DNA from: a virus
Length of the DNA stretch: 44,181 bases
Virus record (IMG/VR): IMGVR_UViG_3300047440_000298
Coordinates: 1 to 44,181 of that record
Strand: one strand, 5' to 3'
Part shown: positions 1 through 7,369 of the stretch, one piece after another
Layout: every line of letters begins with the position of its first letter
Position numbering within the stretch: position 1 is the first letter of the stretch
Made by a program: the position numbers and the translations under genes
Notes under the pieces: generated by a model
The model's database searches: none
Seen by the model: the letters and a program-made list of their open reading frames with translations, nothing else
Told to the model about the DNA's origin: nothing

Positions 1-14
1 TGCCGTCGGCGGAC

Positions 15-380
15 TTGACCGCCGACCTCCGCACGAACTGCCTGATCGCTGGCGGCCTCGCGCTCAAGGCGACGCCGCGGGCGGTCGAGCTGGTCAGCTT
101 CCTCGTTGATCGGTATCCGAGGTGGACGCCGTTCGACGATCTGTTCAGCGGCGTCCTGGGCGAGCAGGCGACCTCGCGCAACCAGATTCAACATGCGTTG
201 AAGACGTCGCGCCTCTCGCTCGGCAAACTCGGGTGGGCGATCGAGAACGAGCCGTCGCGGGGCTACAGAATCAAAAGGGCGGAGCTTTCGGCCCCGCCCT
301 TGTCTCCTTCGATCTCCGCTCAGTATTCAGAGGGGAGCATGATGACGGTCGACCCCGCCGGTCCGCCCTCCGCGACGTAG
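15..380 (+). CDS. Winged-helix DNA-binding protein, 5' end not certain (possibly partial)
   Basis: The ORF stays open to the left edge of the window, so the TTG at 15 may not be the true start. Residues about 20-87 look like an OmpR/trans_reg_C-type winged helix: an ELVSFLVDRYP helix, a middle NQIQHALKTSRLSLG recognition-helix region, and a closing SRGYRI beta-wing. A transcriptional regulator is the likely role. The last ~35 residues (Pro/Ser-rich) run antisense over a terminator and the end of the minus-strand gene at 320-685, so the true functional protein may end near residue 88. No receiver domain is visible in what is present. Confidence 0.5.
   Translation: MTADLRTNCLIAGGLALKATPRAVELVSFLVDRYPRWTPFDDLFSGVLGEQATSRNQIQHALKTSRLSLGKLGWAIENEPSRGYRIKRAELSAPPLSPSISAQYSEGSMMTVDPAGPPSAT
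273..301 (-). terminator. Rho-independent terminator for the 848-320 minus-strand pair
   Basis: Read on the minus strand, an 11-bp GC-rich stem (one G-U pair) with a GAAA loop is followed directly by TTTT (276-273). It lies about 20 bases after the stop of the DUF6876-type gene. Stem, tetraloop and U-run together make a textbook intrinsic terminator. Confidence 0.75.
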
Positions 381-685
381 AACTTCCACTCCCCCTCGGG
401 GCAGTCGGTGAAGTCGATCCGCCGCCTCCAGAGCAGGGGCTCGCCGCCGTCGCGCACCGCCGACAACTCTGCGCTCGAGCCCTCGACCTTGCAGGTCACG
501 AACAGCATCCCGTCCGCCTGCTTGAGCGGGGCGGCGAGCTCGGTCGCGAAGATGTCGAGCAGCCAATAGGCCTTCGCCTGCTCGGCGAAGAACGCGACGC
601 CGTCGGTGTAGGTGAAGCGCCGGTTCAGAGGATGCCGATGCCATAGTTCGGTCCCGGTGAATTGGCTCAGGTCAGACGGTTGCAT
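320..685 (-). CDS. DUF6876 family protein
   Basis: A 121-residue protein with the pattern of the DUF6876 family: FTGTELWHRHPLN near the N terminus, a YTDGV segment, then AYWLLDIFA and a C-terminal beta-rich part with EGEWKFYVAEG. The family is common on phages and plasmids and has no known biochemical role. The ATG at 685 is chosen because a GGAGG ribosome site lies 6-10 bases upstream and the conserved region starts at once. The ORF is open to 919, but that extension overlaps the next minus-strand gene in another frame and has no family similarity. Its start overlaps the 58-residue gene upstream by 14 bases, so the two are co-transcribed. Confidence 0.75.
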   Translation of the reverse strand: MQPSDLSQFTGTELWHRHPLNRRFTYTDGVAFFAEQAKAYWLLDIFATELAAPLKQADGMLFVTCKVEGSSAELSAVRDGGEPLLWRRRIDFTDCPEGEWKFYVAEGGPAGSTVIMLPSEY

Positions 686-848
686 CGAGGTCCTCCATTC
701 TGAACACAACGATTCCAACGTCGCTTTTGGTCTCCAGATAGGCATCGACAACCCGTTCCGGGACGATGTCGATGCCTTGAGTGTCCCACCACTCTCGCGG
801 CGCGACCTCAACGAAACGTCCGTCTGTAGTTTCGCGTTTTTCAACCAT
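672..848 (-). CDS. Small hypothetical protein, 58 aa
   Basis: ATG at 848 preceded by GGGAGA. The product begins MVEKRETTDGRFVEVAP and ends in an acidic RMEDLDATV tail; there is no recognisable domain. It overlaps the start of the DUF6876-type gene by 14 bases, which suggests translational coupling. An upstream extension to 992 is possible in frame but would run through the palindrome-rich divergent gap, so the short form is preferred. Function unknown. Confidence 0.6.
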   Translation of the reverse strand: MVEKRETTDGRFVEVAPREWWDTQGIDIVPERVVDAYLETKSDVGIVVFRMEDLDATV

Positions 849-1031
849 CTTGAATCTCCCATTTTTGCTACCCCGGAACTGTGCGGTGCGCCCTCTATAG
901 AGTCCACGGAATCGGGCATGGCCGAGGGTCATGGGTCGAGCACTGCCCATGCCCGAAATAGTGTTCCCGCGTGGACAACTTTCCACGCGCACGACAGGAA
1001 TAGGCGCATCGAAACCCTAAAGGAGCGACTT
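849..1031. promoter_or_regulatory. Divergent intergenic region with palindromes
   Basis: This gap separates the minus-strand pair (start 848) from the plus-strand operon (start 1032). It holds a perfect 10-bp palindrome CTCTATAGAG (893-902), a 9-bp inverted repeat CGGGCATGG/CCATGCCCG (913-921 and 947-955), and an 8-bp inverted repeat CGCGTGGA/TCCACGCG (968-975 and 982-989). The centre of the last resembles sequences at 16593 and 18155. A divergent control region with operators is the likely reading; I could not place a convincing -35/-10 pair. Confidence 0.5.
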
Positions 1032-1493
1032 ATGGACCTGAAACAATTCCGCGCGATCGCGCCCCTGCTCGACAAGGAGATCGAGGAGGTCTGCAAAAAG
1101 TTCGGTCTGAAGACCGGCAAGCGCAGCGCGACGGTCGACCCGATCAACGGGACGATCTCTTATCGCCTCACCTTGATCGACGAGAACCTGAAGGACGCGA
1201 GCGGAAACAAGACGACGCCCGAGGCGCTGTTCTACTCGAACAACGCGGAGTACCTCGGGATGAAGGCTGAGTGGCTGAACAAGCCGGTCACGTTCGGAGG
1301 GCGCGTCCTGACGATCGTCGGGCTGAAGAACAGCCGCTCGCAGAAGCCGGTCCTCTTCAAGATCGAGGGGCGGAACGGGACCTTCATCGCCTCGACCGGC
1401 GACGCTCGCACTTGGTTCGGTTTGAAGCGCGACTTGTCGGCGGAAGACTTCCGCCTCGTCGAGGTCGCCCCTCCCGTCAAGGGTGCTGCGTGA
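1032..1493 (+). CDS. Hypothetical protein, 153 aa
   Basis: First gene of the left plus-strand operon. The ATG at 1032 has AGGAG six bases upstream, which fixes the start inside a much longer open frame. The product starts MDLKQFRAIAPLLDKEIEEV and has a lysine-rich early region, then a beta-rich part (GTISYRLTLIDENL) and a possible basic surface (NSRSQKPVLFKIEGRNGTF). No family is recognised and there is no signal peptide or membrane segment. Its stop overlaps the GTG of the next gene. The early position and divergent promoter suggest a host-takeover or accessory function, but that is only positional inference. Confidence 0.7.
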   Translation: MDLKQFRAIAPLLDKEIEEVCKKFGLKTGKRSATVDPINGTISYRLTLIDENLKDASGNKTTPEALFYSNNAEYLGMKAEWLNKPVTFGGRVLTIVGLKNSRSQKPVLFKIEGRNGTFIASTGDARTWFGLKRDLSAEDFRLVEVAPPVKGAA

Positions 1494-1729
1494 GCTGGGT
1501 CAGAACGAACGCCGGCGCGAAACCCCCGGAAAATTTCCGGGGGCCGCCTCCCGCCTACACCATCTCGAACGGGCGAATCCTGATGGGTCAACTCCTGATC
1601 GCCTACGTCAAGCCGCGCCGTGATCGGCTCGACGTTTACTCAGCGCGCGGGCCTTACCTCGGCCCCGCCTTATCGCCCGCGGAGGCTCTTCTCCTCGCGG
1701 CGCATGACAGGGAAAGACCGCGCAGATGA
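1490..1729 (+). CDS. Hypothetical protein, 79 aa
   Basis: GTG start at 1490 overlaps the preceding TGA (GTGA), and AAGGG lies just upstream. The product has a hydrophobic MGQLLIAYVKPRRDRLDVY segment and ends in a helical alanine-rich stretch. A shorter form from the internal ATG near 1583 is possible. Function not recognised. The stop overlaps the next ATG, so this is one link of a coupled chain. Confidence 0.5.
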   Translation: MSWVRTNAGAKPPENFRGPPPAYTISNGRILMGQLLIAYVKPRRDRLDVYSARGPYLGPALSPAEALLLAAHDRERPRR

Positions 1730-1896
1730 CGGGACGAACTGCATCCGAAACCGCCGACCACATGATCGAGCGATACGGACGCGACGCCGAGATTCACTGC
1801 GTCTTCGCGCGGATGAACAACGAACGAACGCCGGCTGGCGCGTTTTGGAAGGAAGTCCAGCGACTCATCATCGAAAAACGGAAGGCTCGCAGATGA
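1726..1896 (+). CDS. Small hypothetical protein, 56 aa
   Basis: A short gene held by ATGA overlaps at both ends: its ATG overlaps the stop at 1729 and its TGA overlaps the ATG at 1893. It encodes a basic, largely helical peptide beginning MTGRTASETADHMIERYG and ending EKRKARR. The tight coupling on both sides and protein-like composition support a real gene. Function unknown. Confidence 0.6.
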   Translation: MTGRTASETADHMIERYGRDAEIHCVFARMNNERTPAGAFWKEVQRLIIEKRKARR

Positions 1897-2384
1897 AGTT
1901 CGTCGAGAACGACTCAGACATCGAGAAAGTGCGCCAGCAGATGCTCGACAACATCGAGCGAACCGGGCGCGCGCTGGTCGGCGTGTTCCCCGGCGATCCG
2001 TCGTCGGACCCGGTGAACGACGCCTTCGTCTACACCATCGGGAACGGCGACCGGAACTTGCCGGAGCTGCTCATCGTCGGACTCTACGACGACGAGTACA
2101 TCCTCAACGCGCTGTCGAAGATGATGCTCGAGCGCGGCAAGCCGTTCGAGGACGGCGAGCTGGTCGAGATGGGCGGCAAGTGCCCGGCCTGCGTCGTCGA
2201 CGCCGCCGAGAGCGTGAAGAAACGCTACACGATCCAGGCGACGAGCTACCACCGCGCGAAGCGCCAGAAGTACCGCGTGATGCAGGTCGTCCTGCCCGAC
2301 CGCGAGGGGTTGTTCCCTTGGCAGAGGGGCTGCGCGAAGCCGTACTCGAAGGTCAAGGTTCACCGCGCGAAGGCGCTCAACTAA
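1893..2384 (+). CDS. DUF4262 family protein
   Basis: 163 residues. The N-terminal two thirds match the DUF4262 pattern: an early acidic helix, then FVYTIGNGDRNLPELLIVG followed by a helix containing LSKMMLERGKPF. DUF4262 proteins occur in bacteria and phages and have no established activity. The C-terminal part ends in FPWQRGCAKPYSKV. The ATG at 1893 is chosen because it overlaps the preceding stop; the open frame upstream is the shadow of the two small genes. Confidence 0.75.
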   Translation: MKFVENDSDIEKVRQQMLDNIERTGRALVGVFPGDPSSDPVNDAFVYTIGNGDRNLPELLIVGLYDDEYILNALSKMMLERGKPFEDGELVEMGGKCPACVVDAAESVKKRYTIQATSYHRAKRQKYRVMQVVLPDREGLFPWQRGCAKPYSKVKVHRAKALN

Positions 2385-2394
2385 GGAGGAGGAA

Positions 2395-2610
2395 ATGGCA
2401 CGAAAGACGGAAGGCCGATGGGTCGTCGTTAAGGACTACGTCACGGACGTCGGCGACAACTGCACCGACACTTGGTGCGTCGTTTACGGCACGAAAGCCG
2501 ACGCCGAGCAGGCGAAGACCAGACTTGAGGCCGGGCAGGATCGGTCGTGGTTTGACCCAGCCAATAACGCCTTTCTGTACGTCGATTACATGGAGGGCTT
2601 TTCGGCATGA
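2395..2610 (+). CDS. Small hypothetical protein, 71 aa
   Basis: Preceded by an unusually strong ribosome site (AAGGAGGAGG, 2383-2392). The protein is compact, with a WVVVKDYVTDVGDN strand region, CVVYGTKADAEQAKTRL (a strand then a helix) and an acidic aromatic tail. No family recognised. Its stop overlaps the next ATG by four bases. Confidence 0.65.
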   Translation: MARKTEGRWVVVKDYVTDVGDNCTDTWCVVYGTKADAEQAKTRLEAGQDRSWFDPANNAFLYVDYMEGFSA

Positions 2611-3077
2611 AGACGCTGTCTGAGCTGTTCGAGCAGGCGAAGAAGACCGCGAGGCGGTCGTTCGACGCGAGGGGCGAACACATCCCGGTGTTCCTGATCC
2701 AGTGCCCCGACGGGGTGATCCCGGTCGGCGCGCCGTGGGGCGGGCAGGCCCAGAAGGAGATCGCGATCCTCGCGGTGAGGAACATCTGCCGGGCGCGAAG
2801 CGCCAGCCGCGTCGTCGTCATCACCGAGGGCTGGATGGTCGTCCGCCCGGTCGGGACGAACACCGACAAGCTGGTCCCGTCGAAGGAGGCAGACCGCAAG
2901 GAGGTCCTCTGGATCACGGCGCAGAGCGCCCTGCCGAGCGAGGCCGAGATCGCCGGATTCTACGACATCGTCCGCGACGCGAGGGGCAAGGCGAAGGTCG
3001 GCCGGTGGCATCAAAAGGAGCTGAGCCTGGGCGTGTCGATCTTCGACGGGCTCGTCGGGGGGAGGGTGCTGCAATGA
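2607..3077 (+). CDS. Hypothetical protein, 156 aa
   Basis: ATG overlaps the previous stop (ATGA). The product starts with a basic amphipathic helix (MKTLSELFEQAKKTARRSF), continues with an alternating strand-helix part (HIPVFLIQCPDGVIPV, ASRVVVITEGWMVV) and ends near a KELSLGVSIFDG segment. The overall look is an alpha/beta domain of the type found as an uncharacterised phage or plasmid protein. No catalytic motif recognised. Confidence 0.65.
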   Translation: MKTLSELFEQAKKTARRSFDARGEHIPVFLIQCPDGVIPVGAPWGGQAQKEIAILAVRNICRARSASRVVVITEGWMVVRPVGTNTDKLVPSKEADRKEVLWITAQSALPSEAEIAGFYDIVRDARGKAKVGRWHQKELSLGVSIFDGLVGGRVLQ

Positions 3078-3505
3078 AGCTCGGGCCGAAGGCTCAGCGC
3101 CTCCGCGAGCTGCGGGAGCGCAACTACGAACTGACCGCGGGCAAGCCCGCGAAGCCCGTCATCACCGCGCCGGTCAAGGCTTCGGCGCCCAAACAGGAGA
3201 GCACGATGAAGAAGCGGAAGAAGACGGTCGCCAAGGCGAAGGCCAACAAGCCGAAGGCGAAAGCGGCCCCGAAGGCGAAGGCCGCGCCGGCGAAGAAGGG
3301 CGGCCCGGTCCCCGCGCTGGACGTCGCGACGTTCATGTCCGGCCCCGAGGGCGCGTCGATGGCGGAGCTCGTCGAGAAGTTCGGGATCGAGGCGCACCCG
3401 ATGCGGGCGAAGGTCCACTACGTCCGCCACAGCATGCCGGGCTGGTCGGTCGAAACCCGCGACGGGCGCTACTACTCGCGCTTCGTCGCGCCGCAGGAGG
3501 CGTGA
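3074..3505 (+). CDS. Lys/Ala-rich linker protein with small C-terminal winged-helix-like domain
   Basis: 143 residues in three parts: a basic N terminus; a low-complexity KAKA/PKAKAAP linker at about residues 45-75, like the tails of histone H1-like proteins; and a C-terminal domain (SMAELVEKFGIEAHPMRAKVHYV, then a DGRYYSRF strand pair) that resembles small DUF3489-type winged helices. DNA binding is the natural inference from the basic tail plus wing. The start overlaps the preceding stop (ATGA). Assignment to DUF3489 is tentative. Confidence 0.6.
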   Translation: MKLGPKAQRLRELRERNYELTAGKPAKPVITAPVKASAPKQESTMKKRKKTVAKAKANKPKAKAAPKAKAAPAKKGGPVPALDVATFMSGPEGASMAELVEKFGIEAHPMRAKVHYVRHSMPGWSVETRDGRYYSRFVAPQEA

Positions 3506-3508
3506 ACC

Positions 3509-3796
3509 GTGGGCGCGCACACCTGCAGCCACGTCGTCTGCGCCAAGACCTGGACGGAGGCCGTGAAGAAGGCGGAGGACTACCAGGCGGCCGAGCGGCA
3601 CGAGAACGGCCACGGCCCCTACACCGGGCACCTCGGGACCGCGGGCATCGGCGTGGTCAAGTGCGACCGGAAGTTCGCCAGCGACATCGAGGCCGCCGAG
3701 TGGATCTTCGAGAACCACCACGACAAATGGTCGCTCCCGATGCTCGCGCGGTGCGGCGAGGATCGCTGGATCCTCGCCGGCTGGTGCGCCTCGTGA
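3509..3796 (+). CDS. Hypothetical protein, 95 aa
   Basis: GTG start with GGAGG eight bases upstream. The product contains several His and Cys residues near the N terminus (HTCSHVVCAKTW) and a later EWIFENHHDKW segment, so metal binding is conceivable but not shown. No family recognised. The stop overlaps the GTG of the UDG-like gene. Confidence 0.6.
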   Translation: MGAHTCSHVVCAKTWTEAVKKAEDYQAAERHENGHGPYTGHLGTAGIGVVKCDRKFASDIEAAEWIFENHHDKWSLPMLARCGEDRWILAGWCAS

Positions 3797-4254
3797 GGAG
3801 ACCGCTGATCGTCGGCCAAGCGCCGGGTCCCAACACGGATCCGGCGCGGCCGCTTTCGGGGCGGTGCGGAAGGCGGCTGGCCGAGCTTTGCGGCCTCGGG
3901 CCCGACGACTTCGCGCTCCTGTTCGAGCGCGTGAACGTGATCTCCGACTTCCCCGGGAAGGCGGGGAAGGGCGACCTCTTCCCGCTCCGCGAGGCGCAGG
4001 AGATCGCCGGCGGCATGATGATGAACGGCGACCTCTCCGACCGCCCGGTGGTGCTGCTCGGCGACCACGTCGCGCGGGCGTTCTTCCTGCCGCGCGCGCT
4101 GAAGCCGTTCGTCTGGATTCCCGGGTTGGCCTTCAGGATCGCGATCTGCCCGCACCCTTCCGGCGTGAACCGCTGGTGGAACGAGGAGGCGAACGTCCGG
4201 CGGGCGCGGCGCTTCTGGCGGCGGCTCGCGCGGGAAGCAACACCCGGTCCCTGA
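3793..4254 (+). CDS. Uracil-DNA-glycosylase-superfamily-like protein
   Basis: 153 residues. The N-terminal LIVGQAPGPNTDP segment fits the UDG-superfamily motif 1 (GxxPG with a following loop), followed by SGRCGRRLAELCGL. The C-terminal HPSGVNRWWN fits motif 2 (HPS). Family members remove uracil or sense modified bases; here the protein may act on phage DNA or may lack activity. The GTG at 3793 overlaps the previous stop. The final 40 codons run over the end of the minus-strand cytosine methylase gene, so the two operons converge and overlap by about 120 bases. Confidence 0.65.
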   Translation: MRRPLIVGQAPGPNTDPARPLSGRCGRRLAELCGLGPDDFALLFERVNVISDFPGKAGKGDLFPLREAQEIAGGMMMNGDLSDRPVVLLGDHVARAFFLPRALKPFVWIPGLAFRIAICPHPSGVNRWWNEEANVRRARRFWRRLAREATPGP

Positions 4255-6211
4255 CCGCCTCCGCGATGTGCCGCATCATGACCGGCGGCACCGAGTTGCC
4301 CAGGCGCTCCCACCTCTGCCCGTAGGTGCCGACCAGGACGAAGTCGTCCGGGAAGGCGCAGATCCGCTTCAGCTCCTCGATCGTGAACTTGCGCTTCTCG
4401 GTCGGGTGCGTGACGGCGGCGGTCCCGCCGGGCGATCCCTGGTTGACGCTGCCGACGCCCATCGCCGTGATGGTCGGGCAAGGCTTCCCCGCGTCGGGCC
4501 GCACCAGCGAGAAGAACTTGTCGGACTGCTGGCCCGGGTTGAGCTTGTCCCACTCCTCCCCGACGGCGTAGCCCTCCAGCGTCGCCGCGACGTTGTCCGG
4601 GACGGTGTCGCCGTTGGCGATCTTGCGGACCTCGACCTCCAGATGGTTCGACGACTTCGCCCGCCCGTGGGTGCCGACGGTGAGCGCGGGCCCGTCCGTC
4701 ACGTCGACCTGCTTGTCGTAGCGCGAGTTCTGGACGACGCGCTCCTCGACGTGGACTTGGTGCTTCGCCGCCGCTCCGTAGCCATGCGAGGAGATCGCCG
4801 CGCTTGGCTCGTCGACGGACCTTCGGCGCTCGCCGTAGTCCTTGCCGCCGTTCTGCCCCCGGTAGACGATCTCCGCATCGAAGTTCGACCGCCGCGCCAT
4901 CACAGTCGGCGCCGGTTCGTCCTCGGGGTACTCCTGGCCCTTGCCGCGGTGCGCGGCGTTCTTGTTCTTCACGATCTTGAAGTGGTTGCGCGGGCCGCCG
5001 CCGCTGCCGTCGCCGGGGCCCGCGGTGACCGTCGGGGCCGGGAGGTCGGTGATGTCCCGCGGCGGCTGCCCGTTGGCGTACTGCACCATGAACTGCGAGC
5101 TGTTCTTCCGCCCGCCGTCGGCCAGCACCGACATGCTCGGCTCGTCCGCGCTCAACGGCTCGCCGCTCTCGCGCCTGCGCCTGCTGCCGCGCCCGACCAC
5201 GATCTCGGCCTCGACCTTCATGTGGTGCGACGTCGAGGAGATGATCGTCGGCGCCGGGCGGTTGGTCACGTCGCCGCCGCCGGCGGGCTTGAAGCTGCCG
5301 CCCATGTCGAGCGTCGCCCGCCCGATCCACGGCAGCGCGTCGCGGACGCTGTAGCGGTACGGCAGCGGCGCCGGGAACGCGGGCTCGAGCCCGAGGTCCT
5401 CGCGCGCGCCGACGAAGATGATCCGCTGGCGCTGCTGCGGGACGCCGAGCCACTGCGCGTCGAGCAGCCGCGCCTCGACCCGGTAGCCGACCTTCAGCCG
5501 CCGCAGGATCTCCAGGAAGTAGCCCTTGGCCGCGCCCTTCACGAGGCCCGACACGTTCTCGGCCACGAACGCCCGCGGCTGCAGGCCGTCGCGCAGCCGG
5601 CAGAACTCGAAGAACAGGTCCTCGTTCTTCTGCTTGGCCCCGTGGGCGTACTGGCGCTCCTCGCCCCATCCCCGCTCGCGCTTGCCCGCGGTCGAGAACG
5701 CCTGGCACGGCGGCGAGCCGTCGAACAGGTCCAGCTCGCCGACCTTCAGCTTCGCGGCCTTCAGGATCTCCGCGGCCTCGATCTCGCGCACGTCGCGGCC
5801 GTCCAGCACGGTCCCCGCCGCCATGTTGGCCCGGTAGCTCTCCTGGGCGACCGGCACGAACTCGTTCGCCCAGACCACGCGGAAGCCCGCCATCCGGTAG
5901 CCGAGGCTCGAGCCGCCGCAGCCCGCGAAGGTGGTCGCGACCGTCATCCCGTTCCAGGGCATCGCCGCGATCTCCGAGACCAGCGGCACGCGGTACTCCG
6001 GCTTGCCGCCGTCGAACAACTGCTTCTCCCCGCGCCTGGGCGCGGTCGGCGATTTGGGAATCATGCTCTCACCCGTTTCCTCGATCCAATACTCGCCAGC
6101 GAAGGCGTCGCCGGTCCCCTGCGCGCATATCGTGAACGACGGATGCAAGTCGAGCGACCGGCGTTTGATCGCTCCCGTCCGCCCGTCGCGTTGGCAGAAC
6201 CACGCGGTCAT
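4133..6211 (-). CDS. DNA C5-cytosine methyltransferase with expanded recognition region
   Basis: 692 residues. It carries the C5-methylase motifs in order: FAGCGGSSLG (residues 95-104, SAM binding), SPPCQAFS (166-173, catalytic Cys 169), ENV (218-220), QQRQR (259-263) and RLGNSVPP (636-643). Between motifs VIII and X lie about 370 residues, far more than in small enzymes of the family. This stretch holds some eight degenerate blocks around a P-x-T-[IV] core (near residues 320, 359, 392, 435, 469, 509, 543 and 579). The ATG at 6211 overlaps the stop of the ParB-like gene; a second candidate start lies at residue 50. The basic C terminus runs antisense to the UDG-like gene. It would methylate cytosine in phage DNA to evade restriction. 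Confidence 0.9.
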   Translation of the reverse strand: MTAWFCQRDGRTGAIKRRSLDLHPSFTICAQGTGDAFAGEYWIEETGESMIPKSPTAPRRGEKQLFDGGKPEYRVPLVSEIAAMPWNGMTVATTFAGCGGSSLGYRMAGFRVVWANEFVPVAQESYRANMAAGTVLDGRDVREIEAAEILKAAKLKVGELDLFDGSPPCQAFSTAGKRERGWGEERQYAHGAKQKNEDLFFEFCRLRDGLQPRAFVAENVSGLVKGAAKGYFLEILRRLKVGYRVEARLLDAQWLGVPQQRQRIIFVGAREDLGLEPAFPAPLPYRYSVRDALPWIGRATLDMGGSFKPAGGGDVTNRPAPTIISSTSHHMKVEAEIVVGRGSRRRRESGEPLSADEPSMSVLADGGRKNSSQFMVQYANGQPPRDITDLPAPTVTAGPGDGSGGGPRNHFKIVKNKNAAHRGKGQEYPEDEPAPTVMARRSNFDAEIVYRGQNGGKDYGERRRSVDEPSAAISSHGYGAAAKHQVHVEERVVQNSRYDKQVDVTDGPALTVGTHGRAKSSNHLEVEVRKIANGDTVPDNVAATLEGYAVGEEWDKLNPGQQSDKFFSLVRPDAGKPCPTITAMGVGSVNQGSPGGTAAVTHPTEKRKFTIEELKRICAFPDDFVLVGTYGQRWERLGNSVPPVMMRHIAEAVRDRVLLPARAAARSAAPAGRSPPRSTSGSRRKGAGRSRS

Positions 6212-6822
6212 TCGTCGTCCGTCGCCTTGCCCGGCGCGGCGGAGCCCGACCACTTGTACCCGCACTTCGGGCAGCAGAACGCCGTCGGGATGTCCTCCCC
6301 GAACGCCGGGAACTCGCCGGGCGGCCCCGGCAGCGTCTCGAACTGCACGAGCTGGGTGTCGCCGAAGCCGAGCAGCTTCACGTCGAAGCCGTCCGCCCGC
6401 AGCGCGCCGATCTGGCCGCGCAGGAGGTCGCGGTCCCAGCCCGAGAGCAGGGCGACCTGGTTGTCCTGGATCCGCATCGCGGTCTTGTCGGCCTCCGACA
6501 GGCCGGTCCGGCGCGTGACCGGGAACTCGCGCAGCCCGGCGAGCGTCGCGGCGAGGAGCCGCCCGTGGCCCTTGAGGATCACGCCGTCCTCGTCGACGAC
6601 GATGTCCTGGTCGGGGCCGTACCGCTTGATCAGCTCGGCGAGGAGCGCGACCTGGGCCGGCGGGTGGGTCCGCGGATTGTCAGGCCAGGGGTAGATCTTC
6701 GAGAGCGGGAGCGAGACCCGCTCCATCCGCGGCGGAGCCTCGCCGGCGCGTTTTTTGGCCCGGCCCCTCCCGTTCCTCCGCTTCCGCCCCGGAATCGAAC
6801 CGGCGGCCTGTTTCTCGGTCAC
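6208..6822 (-). CDS. ParB/Srx-type nuclease-like domain protein
   Basis: 204 residues. A basic tail (1-33) precedes the ParB N-terminal fold: a SLPLSKIYPWPDNPRTHP entry strand, then ELIKRYG, DEDGVILKGHGRLLAA (the GHxR box) and EFPVTRR. Phage proteins with this fold commonly sit beside DNA methylases. There is no HTH or CTPase partner region, so it is not a partition ParB. The C terminus has a zinc-ribbon half, CCPKCGYKW. The GTG at 6822 has a strong GGGAGG site, which fixes the start inside the previous gene's reading frame. Its stop overlaps the methylase ATG. Confidence 0.8.
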   Translation of the reverse strand: MTEKQAAGSIPGRKRRNGRGRAKKRAGEAPPRMERVSLPLSKIYPWPDNPRTHPPAQVALLAELIKRYGPDQDIVVDEDGVILKGHGRLLAATLAGLREFPVTRRTGLSEADKTAMRIQDNQVALLSGWDRDLLRGQIGALRADGFDVKLLGFGDTQLVQFETLPGPPGEFPAFGEDIPTAFCCPKCGYKWSGSAAPGKATDDE

Positions 6823-7369
6823 GGCTTTCCTCCCTCATCGGCGCCCAAAGGTGCAGTTTTCCCCGGACGATCTGCCCGCGCTCCCAGCCCGCCATCAGGT
6901 AGCAGTATCCGGGATTCGCGGACTTGACCTTCGCAACCTCGACCTCGGTCCGCAACCGCTCGGGCGGGACCGTCCCGTACCTCCGCGCCCATTGCCGATA
7001 GGTCTCCTCGACCGCCGACCGGATCAGGTCCGACGACAGCCCGGCGCCGAGGTTGCGAAACATCATGTTCCTGAAGAGGAAGCCCGGCTTGCTCGGCGGC
7101 CCTGGCTCGCGGCGCTTCAGCTCCCGGAACAGGTCGCCGTGCCTGGAGCGCCATCCGGTGAAGGCCGGGGCCGGCAGCTCGTTGCGAACGGCGGCCCACA
7201 CCGCGCGGCCGCAGTCGGTCACGAGCACGATCTCCTGGCCGACGCCGGTGAAGCTCGGGGCGCCGGGCGTGCGGCGCGAGTAGTGCGGCCCGGCCTCGGC
7301 GCAGCAGCCGAGGCCGTCGACCACGTCCAGCGCGCGGCGATCGTGCCCGGAGGCCAGCGTCCAGGTCAT
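6680..7369 (-). CDS. Conserved phage-type protein, 229 aa, function unknown
   Basis: The ATG overlaps the stop of the SPPY methylase. Residues 1-180 look like one domain: HYSRRTPGAPSF, VLVTDCGRAVWAAV, FRNLGAGLSSDLIRSAV and a closing NPGYCYLMAGWERG segment. I recall this layout from unnamed phage proteins next to methylases; no activity is assigned. The last ~45 residues are low-complexity and are read out of frame over the first 143 bases of the ParB-like gene. That overlap is unusual for this genome and the true end may be earlier. Function not recognised. Confidence 0.65.
   Translation of the reverse strand: MTWTLASGHDRRALDVVDGLGCCAEAGPHYSRRTPGAPSFTGVGQEIVLVTDCGRAVWAAVRNELPAPAFTGWRSRHGDLFRELKRREPGPPSKPGFLFRNMMFRNLGAGLSSDLIRSAVEETYRQWARRYGTVPPERLRTEVEVAKVKSANPGYCYLMAGWERGQIVRGKLHLWAPMREESRDRETGRRFDSGAEAEEREGPGQKTRRRGSAADGAGLAPALEDLPLA

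Noticed and set aside
3657-5708. 683-residue minus-strand ORF in a second frame of the methylase region
   Set aside because: Arg/Pro-rich frame with no motifs, overlapping the true methylase frame.
4268-6694. 808-residue plus-strand ORF over the cytosine methylase
   Set aside because: Arg/Ala/Leu low-complexity translation typical of antisense frames in GC-rich DNA; the opposite strand has all C5-methylase motifs in order.
6208-6822. ParB-like gene as the partner for the parS site at 24904
   Set aside because: It has only the GHxR-type N-terminal fold with a zinc-ribbon end and lacks the HTH and dimer parts of a partition ParB, so it should not bind parS.
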